Source: Lyophyllum atratum
Lineage: Eukaryota; Basidiomycota; Agaricomycetes; Agaricales; Lyophyllaceae
Direction of reading: 5' to 3'
Assembly (NCBI GenBank): GCA_014905825.1
Contig: JACGCN010000021.1
Span: 310,001-374,000, forward strand
DNA length: 64,000 bases
The translations under genes and the position numbers were made by a program. Below are positions 57,403-64,000 of the stretch, piece after piece. Each line of letters starts with the position of its first letter. Position 1 is the first letter of the stretch. A model generated the notes under the pieces. The model worked only from the letters and a program-made list of their open reading frames with translations, searched no databases and was not told the DNA's origin.

Positions 57403-57733
57403 GTCTACTGTCCGTTTTACGAAATCATGCACTAAATCTGTCCAGGGCGATCGATGGAGGCCTGTTGACGTGATCTCAGCCTCGGGTTTCGCAGTGACGG
57501 TGGTATTGCAGTTGCTCTGTAACATCTGTAGCCATCTGTACAGAGCATTCTGCGTGTTACCGCTGCTGCACCCGTTACTGTTGAAAATCATGGGCGAATT
57601 CCGCACTGACACGTGATACATTGACCATGAGACAGCGCGCCAAAAGGAGTGACCGTCCCGAAGTGACCGTCCCGCAAAAAGGAGTGACGGTCCCGTTAAA
57701 AGAAACCCCACAAGGGGTGTGCCCATTACCGTC
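57403..57733. other. Spacer with three 12-bp repeats before BTB copy 2
   Basis: About 330 bases. The motif GTGACCGTCCCG occurs at 57649-57660 and 57663-57674, and once with a single change at 57683-57694, just upstream of the BTB start. It could be a regulatory site cluster. Confidence 0.5.
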
Positions 57734-58863
57734 ATGTCAAACAACCGCATGTCTCCACCCAAATGCTCCCACATCCTTATGCACAATTACGCGCCATTGG
57801 TTGGTGACGCAGCAATCGTTGTACGTGCCGGGTTGACGACGGTGAAAATCAAACAACGGGTGCTAGCCCGCAATTCGGAGGTGTTCACCAGGATATGTAA
57901 ACACGCTGGGTCGAAGACGGTCGTTGTACTAGACGATGATCCAACCGATCTGGTTTGCTATATAGACAAGATGCGGGCAAGCCAAGGGTCAGCATGTGAC
58001 CAACTTTTTCTATATGCACGGCTCACTGTGACATCCAGGCGCAAGAAAGCACCCATTACGGTCGGTGCGGTAGCGTCGTTGTTTAGAATGGGCCGAAAGT
58101 ATGAGCACCAAATCATGTTTCGCGAAATGGCAACTCGGGTTGCGAAAGAATTTCCTTTTACGCTGAAGAAATTCGATGCGGCAACCGTCGCACCGTTCAC
58201 TGTGATTATGTGGACCCCAGGCATCGAGTTTGACCTCATCGCCCTCGCGGAAAAGTACGGGTTGGCCACTGCGCTCCCCACGCTTATGTATCGTGTCTGT
58301 CGTCAGTATGATCCCGTGGGCTTCTCTTTTTTTTTGTGTCCCACTGGCGGGATCGCTGACGGTGTGTTATACAGGAGGAGAGGCACGCTGGGATCAGGCG
58401 GCCGGATGGTACAATCGCCAAGCTCTCGACCGATCATCAATTGATGTGCGCAATTGGTGAGTACCGGCTCCAAGTGGCGCAAGGGATGTATACTCTGTGT
58501 TGGCTGTACAACGACCTGATACCGATGCCGGGATGCATCAGCGACGAGGTGTGCAAGGCGTTTATTTTGCAGACACAGCTTGAGGTCTATTGTCGGGGTG
58601 TCAGGGCGTTGGAACGGTGGGAGGCCAAGTGGATTGGCGGCATGTGTCCAGCGTGCGAGCACCAGGCTCAGGTGCTTGTGGAATCTGGGCGCAAGGAGGT
58701 TTGGATGAGATTACCGGATTACTTTAACTTGCGCACCTGGCGAGACGCGATCAGGTGGCAGCGGCAATGCGTGAGCACCAGTCGTTTAACCGCCACTGCG
58801 TTATAACTGACGGCTCACTAGAGCAAAGCATCCGGGCCTGAGGTTGTCGTCGAATACGAGTAA
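57734..58863 (+). CDS. BTB/POZ domain protein, copy 2
   Basis: Four exons (57734-57987, 58039-58315, 58375-58770, 58822-58863) give 322 aa. The BTB core shows VRAGLTTVKIKQRVLARNSE, LDDDPTDLVCYI, VASLFRMGRKYEHQIMFREM and PGIEFDLIALAEKYG. The C-terminal region has EERHAGIRRPDGTI, CAIGEYRLQVAQ and the C-x2-C pair in MCPACEHQ. The third exon has the same 396-nt length as in copy 1, and a small last exon ends EVVVEYE as copy 1 ends DVEVKFM. Without the last splice the frame stops at 58806. Probably a CUL3-type adaptor by family; partner unknown. Confidence 0.82.
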
Positions 58864-58958
58864 CGTCTGCGCACACCCTAGGGGGGCGAGGTTGTTCAAA
58901 ACGCGTAATGTTCGGGTATCAATTGATGTATATGCATGTAGAATCATAGTGACCGGTG

Positions 58959-61588
58959 TTACTTTTTGCCGAGCACGGCGAGCGTCCTTGTAAGATGGGA
59001 GACTTTGGTTTTTGGAGGGATTCTACCTTGACTGTTACGGATACCCATGATGCATTCGTCTTTGATGAATTCCGACACGATGTACTCCTGACCTCGTCCA
59101 AAACCGTCCAAGGAAACGACCACTTGGCTTTTTAACTCGGGGGGGACAGGGCGCACATATTTCTCAGGAACCAATGTCTTTATTCCCGCTACAAGGACCT
59201 TGGCCATCAATCCCTCGGTTCCATTCCATATACCCCACTTACTCTCGTAATCCCCGTGTTTCCAACCCGGATCTTGTAACACGGGTGTCGTGCCCTTGAA
59301 CCGTACGCGGATCGGTTTGCCGACCAGATGTTCGGAAGTCATCCATGGATTATAAGCTGTACCAAATCAATGAGGACATCGAAAAAAAAGGCAGAGACAG
59401 AGCATACGAAAGGCGACACCCGGATTGGGCGTGCGGGAGGAAGGATCCCATGCTGGACTAAATGTCACAGAGGTACCGGCCGGAAGCGGCGTTGACGCGA
59501 CAAGGGGCAGGGATGATGGAGGGAGGACCGCTCTTGTAGTCGGTAGCTGAGATGCGAACGAAGGCCTTGCTGTCGCCACCCGCGACAAATTTAAGGGCTG
59601 CATTTGCAAATCGTTTCTAAAGAAAGACAGAGTTATGCTGATTATTGCACATTGACAACGTCATACTTACAAGAGACAGAGATTGGAAAGATGGATGCGC
59701 TCTTGCCGCATAGTCGCCTGGATCTCGATCCACACATAGTTGTGCTCCTGAGTGGACTTGATGATTGCTTCATAATCTTTGAACATATTCTTTTTGATCA
59801 CCCGTACATGCTTGCCAATCAGATCGTGGTTGTGATCCTTATAGAACCGGATTTCGGCTTGGGCTCGCGCCACAGCTGATGTTTGAACGCAGTCTAAAGG
59901 GACCTCCAGCTGAATCCAATTAGGATCTGCTGTGAATATTAACGCAGTCACGTACCGCTTTTTGTCCTTTCCCATCATGAAGCAAGACATTGTCATTGGT
60001 GCATGAAATAACGCAACCTTGAGCACCGGCATGCTTGCCTTTTGTCACGACGACTTCTGACCCAATCTGAGGACGATTGTCGACCATAATAAACGGAGAT
60101 TCCCGGAAGTGAACGCAGTCGGACCGGACTACGACCTGATTTCAAGGTTAGAACCACGCAGCCGAACGAGGAAAAAAATGACCTCTTTCGATGCTTTGTG
60201 GTCATAAACCAGCACGCTATCTTCAACGAGAGAAACTACCCATCCTTCGAAACCTGCATTGGGACCAATCACCACCTGCACTTCGTCGCCGATTCTGATA
60301 TGTTTGCGTAACAGTGACACAGGCAAAGTTTCAAACACTGTTCCCAGCGACACGACTGCATCGTCATTGGTCAGATGTTCGACCACACCCACTGCGCCTT
60401 GTGATTGTCCCGGGATCACCTTGACCGAATTCCCGACTTGCAACCGACGTGCCCCAATGATCTCCACACTTTTCAAAAAAGCAGCAGGTGGAATGATCCG
60501 CGATTTTAAAAAGAACGCAAGCTCGTCGGATGAGGGAACGGCTTCCTCTGGCTGAAAGTCATGGGTACTCAACGCCAAAAATCCGTTGTGGTATACCCCA
60601 CATTTGAAGACCAGCACCTGGTTTCGCTGAGACACGGACTGTTGACCCCAAACATCCCTGACCCTATTCTCGTCAAACAATGCCTGTTCGGGCCGGCCGC
60701 CTCGTTTCCGCTTGCGTCGTTGGAAGTTAATACGAGGAACGACCAAGACCTCAAGTGCTTGGTCGTCGTTGACCCCCTTCACATACGCCAAGTCACCGTG
60801 GTAAGGGCGCGTCGTCAAGCGAACCCAAGAACAAGGGCGCGGAAGAAACGGCCGCCGCTCCCTAAGACAGGAAGGGGCATCGTCTGGTAAAACGACATGA
60901 ATTTGGCGGGAAAAAACATTGGAGACTGCGTGGCATAAAACCTCTACGTCACTCGCAGCAGCCGCCTCAATGACAACCCAGCCAGGACAAGAGACTCTTC
61001 CAATGATCGCTTTAATGCTCCACCTCTCCGCACGAATGATCTTCTCCATAAGTGCAAAGGCCACTGTTTCTTCGCATCCAGGCTAACGATAGGTCAATAA
61101 AGATCGTCATTTCCCTCGATGTGAGACTTACCTTGACTGCCACTCGCCACAACGTAGGCGGTCCGTCGATAGTCAGGTCTTCATTAACATCAACCGATCC
61201 CTGCGCCTCGTTACAAAGCGCCCTCTCACGCGCCCGATGCAGCAAAGCTTCCCATTCTCCGTCAACGTGAACGCGCGTATGCTGTTGGAAGAGAAGCCGG
61301 TGTGAAACCTCTCGGTCCGCGGGAATCGGCTCGTCACCATCCCAAAAATCGTCTGTTGTGAAGGAATACTGTCAATACTTCTGATGCCGGATTTCCAAGA
61401 CCGTAGACCGACCCATTTCTTCCTCGTCTTCGTCGTCGTTGTCATCGCTATCCAGTTCGGTGGCTTCGAGGCTCAAAAACCTCCTCACGTCGTTTTCGGG
61501 AACCTACGTGTGTGCAGGTCAACATGACATTCGTCTTGTACATTAGACAGACGCGTACCTCGACGCGAGCCCGTTTAGTGCCCTTCAT
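58959..61588 (-). CDS. Divergent Spt5-like transcription elongation factor (NGN and KOW domains)
   Basis: The start at 61588 (MKGTKRARVE, exon 61588-61559) leads to a second exon 61503-61413 with an acidic run (DSDDNDDEDEEE), as in Spt5. The NGN domain follows: VAFALMEKIIRAERWSIKAI, GWVVIEAAAASDVEVLCHAV, and PCSWVRLTTRPYHGDLAYVK opens the first KOW. Further KOW motifs include GNSVKVIPGQSQGAVGVVEH, GDEVQVVIGPNAGFEGWVVS and GSEVVVTKGKHAGAQGCVIS. A short CTR-like piece SPAWDPSSRTPNPG and AYNPW precedes a last KOW-like module ending LAVLGKK at 58959. Spt5 binds RNA polymerase II with Spt4; this copy is diverged and probably an extra paralog, not the essential gene. It lies on the same strand as the next, unrecognised gene. 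Confidence 0.78.
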
Positions 61589-61885
61589 TGCAGGGGACAC
61601 CTGCTCCAGTTGTTAGATGTCAGACGATTTCTTATCATTGACTTAAGCAAAAGATTTACTTTATGGTTGTGGGTGCCATCGTCATTCACGTCCATCATAC
61701 CAGGCTTATTTTACCGCCTGTCGACCACCGTAACAAAGGGCGGGCAGTAGGTGGTGGTCCGTGGCTAAGAGAGGAACAAACCAACATTGACGCACGTGCC
61801 CCATACGCCCAGGACTGAAGTTCAGGGCAAGCGTTGAGACCCGGCAACCAATATCCGACCCGCCAACCTGCTGGAGGAGCCTTGC

Positions 61886-61972
61886 GCTTGCCCTGAAGTA
61901 ACGTGAGAGGCTAACGCTGCTGCCCCACACCAACAAACACCTCTCCACTCCTCACTCCGGACCCCCACCATG
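61886..61972 (+). repeat. Diverged direct repeat, right copy
   Basis: Shares GCGCTTGCCCTGAAG, AACGTG, an ACAC-rich stretch and TCCTCAC with the copy at about 47868-47960, in the same orientation. Confidence 0.5.
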
Positions 61973-62252
61973 CTTTTTCCAATGTGAGGTGAAGCAGGTC
62001 TATACCGTAGAATTAGAAACATACCATATCACCGTTGAAACCCCCGCTGTTTGCGGCAACGTGAGCACTTGACACGAGGACGCCTTGTGTCGAACAATAT
62101 CAATCGTCAGAGCCCTTGGCGGCAATGTTTATCTGGCTCAATCTGACATGCAGGAAACACCCAGGTTTTGACGGAAGCACCAGTGTCCGTGCGGGTCGTG
62201 AGGAAGACAAAGTGAGTCACCGGGTGCTCTTCATGTCGAACACGGTCCTCAT

Positions 62253-62424
62253 TGTGGCTACAAGTAAAATCCGACAAGTTCTACCAATGGATACCCAAGG
62301 AGAGAGATAATCTACAATGTCTTTAACACCCCGTCTGGTGTGGCTACAAGTACAATACGGCACGTTCTAGGAATCGATAAGCGAGCAGAAAGATAATGTA
62401 CCCTGTCTTTAACACCTGTCCGTC
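62253..62424 (+). repeat. Two-copy tandem repeat, period 86 bp
   Basis: Both copies begin TGTGGCTACAAGTA and end TGTCTTTAACACC (start points 62253 and 62339), with scattered substitutions between. It lies in the 3' flank of the minus-strand gene ending at 62451. Confidence 0.75.
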
Positions 62425-62450
62425 TTGGGCTCTCCACCGCCCGGTTTACT

Positions 62451-64000
62451 CTAAACAGTCACCATCGCATCTGCATCGGAGAGGACGGCCGCTAGTTTCT
62501 TGGTCCCGCGTGATGATGCAGCCTTGCCTTTCCCTTTAACCGGAGACCGGTCTTTTGCGACCGTAGCCGTCTCTGCGACAGGCAACTGGTCAGCGGCGGT
62601 GGCTTCGAGACTGTCGCCCGATTTGGGCGAAGGTGAACGCAACCGGGCCCTCTTTATGACCTTGAAATTGGCGAAAGCCTCCGACCGCGCGCGGCGAGTC
62701 GAGCCAAGGCTGGAACCGGACGAGGACGCGGAGGACGTGCCCACGAGTGAGGGAACCGAGGGGCGGACAGGAATTACGAGGGGTTCCTTGGAATAATCCA
62801 GGACGCGAATGCTCTCAGCGTTAATCTGATAAATCTAGGGCGACAGCGGGTCAGCGTTCATCAGCGACAGCGCACAGCAGTATACGCACACGACGCTCGC
62901 CACTCCCGTCCCGCAGCAAAAAGGCGTGCAGGGTACATTCGGCCATGATCAACGTACCCGGACGCAGCGCGGAATACGCATCCCAAGGAGCAATCAGTTG
63001 GTCGTCGGGGTCCCGGATATCCTGTTGTTTTAACTTGTTGGTCACCAAGTTAAAATAGGGACCTCCATAGTCTGGCAGCACGCTCGGGTCGTACCACGCC
63101 CCCGCAGTCACTGCAACGCCCGACGCGTCTGACCCAAGGTTAGCAACAATGCACCGTCCTTGATCATTAAAACCTCACCTCCGTTTGCTGTAGGTGTCGC
63201 GTCTGCCGTCTCATCAGCGACCGTCAGTGCCCGTTTCTTGATCCGGGTGTTCTTCCCGCCTTCGCCCCCACCTGGATTCTGGCACGCCAACACATTCAGT
63301 TGGCTATGTGACACAGAATAAACACTAGATGACGTACCCCATACTTCGGACCCATATGCAGCGTAATCAGGTCCTTGATGTCGGTGTTGTTGCCCTTCTT
63401 GTTCCGAATCCATTCTTTTGCCACCCCGGCCTGCGCTTTCCTGTTAGTGACCGCCCGCAACCCGATTAGATCGAGCTCACCCATTTGTTCGCCCGCTCCT
63501 CCGCCTCTTCCCCCTCGCGAATCTCATTCAACGACCCCAGTTGATTCATGTAAAGGTCCTCAATGATCTGGGTGGCGAAAGTCGGCCGTCCTATAACGAA
63601 CACGTCCTTGGATTTTGAGCCATCTCCCAAGGGTTCAAACTGCAAAACTCTCTCGTCAAAACTCAGTCATCATGACCGCATGTTCAAAACGCACCTCACA
63701 TCCTTGTCTTCCGGGGTAATGATTGCCCTTGGCATTCAGGATAGTACCAGCGGATTTTGGCATGATCTCGCCGAACACCACCGGTCCCCACTCCTTTCCG
63801 GATCGACAGTCGATGTAGGAGTAGTTATTAGACCAGCCTTGGATCTGGCGTTGAAAGTCGACATCGACCTCAGCGTTGGCGAGAGCACGGGGGCCCATCG
63901 TCTGGAAGCCCTCAGCGATGGTGTCAAAGACACCATTGGTGGCCCTGGCTTCGTACACGGCATACGCCTCCTCCGGTGAGGGGGTGTCCTCACGCTCTAC
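62451..64000 (-). CDS. Unrecognised conserved-looking protein, C-terminal part (runs off the right edge)
   Basis: At least six exons can be joined in phase. Starting at the window edge the protein reads VEREDTPSPEEAYAVYEARA, then a domain with YIDCRSGKEWGPVVFGEIMP and GTILNAKGNHYPGRQGCE. After an intron: FEPLGDGSKSKDVFVIGRPT and NQLGSLNEIREGEEAEERAN. Next come a GVAKEWIRNKKGNNTDIKDL exon, a basic KKRALTVADETAD exon, a GAWYDPSVLPDYGGPYFNL exon and a C-terminal Ser/Lys-rich tail with KVIKRARLRSPSPKS, ending at 62451. I do not recognise a named family. The ordered, spliced exons argue it is a real gene. The N terminus is outside the window. Confidence 0.65.

Larger units (their letters stand above)
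61589..62450. other. Spacer with diverged repeat and tandem duplication
   Basis: About 860 bases between the Spt5-like gene start and the end of the right-edge gene. It contains the right copy of the repeat (about 61886-61972) and an 86-bp tandem duplication (about 62253-62424). No gene supported. Confidence 0.5.

Overview
The window looks like nuclear DNA of a mushroom-forming basidiomycete (Agaricomycetes). Genes are split by many 45-65 nt GT-AG introns, small secreted cell-wall proteins occur, there is a Zn2Cys6 regulator pair, a Copia retrotransposon, and a lineage-expansion style cluster of F-box-like and BTB genes. No species is named because nothing in the sequence is diagnostic. Gene models were built by hand from open frames, splice signals and family motifs; phases were checked arithmetically wherever exon coordinates are given.

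Left part (1-13.6 kb): a tandem pair of Kre9/Knh1-like secreted proteins (one short, one with a Ser/Thr-rich stalk and GPI-like tail), an RlpA-like double-psi beta-barrel secreted protein on the minus strand, a Bzz1-type F-BAR/C1/SH3/SH3 gene with about twenty introns, and the CCR4-NOT deadenylase subunit CAF1/POP2.

14.2-16.6 kb: a fungal rhodopsin-like seven-helix gene split by a 999-bp non-autonomous DNA element with 26-bp perfect terminal inverted repeats and a TA target duplication, followed by a probable one-base frameshift. 18.8-26.5 kb: two tandem paralogous Zn2Cys6/Fungal_trans transcription factors sharing a 13-nt microexon inside the zinc cluster; one uses a GC-AG intron there.

29.4-37.5 kb is conserved housekeeping DNA: an EBP-type sterol isomerase, an intron-containing tRNA-Thr(AGT), a UPF0303/HbpS-like protein, and a Rif1 gene with RVxF and SILK phosphatase-docking motifs near its N terminus. 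38.6-40 kb holds a possibly decayed DUF6534-like membrane protein gene.

41.95-47.41 kb is a complete, apparently very young Copia element: 330-bp LTRs with no difference seen, 5-bp target duplication, one uninterrupted 1520-aa polyprotein, and a primer site matching the initiator tRNA-Met anticodon arm.

48.7-58.9 kb is the most unusual region: four small gene families, each present more than once (three F-box-like proteins, two BTB proteins, two copies of an unnamed beta-rich family here called B, two copies of an unnamed family here called C), interleaved on both strands with conserved exon structure within each family. It is followed by a divergent Spt5-like NGN/KOW gene and by an unrecognised gene running off the right edge. 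A diverged direct repeat lies on both sides of this block. F-box and BTB proteins are both adaptors of cullin-RING ubiquitin ligases, so a fast-evolving adaptor locus is a reasonable working idea, but the B and C functions are unknown.
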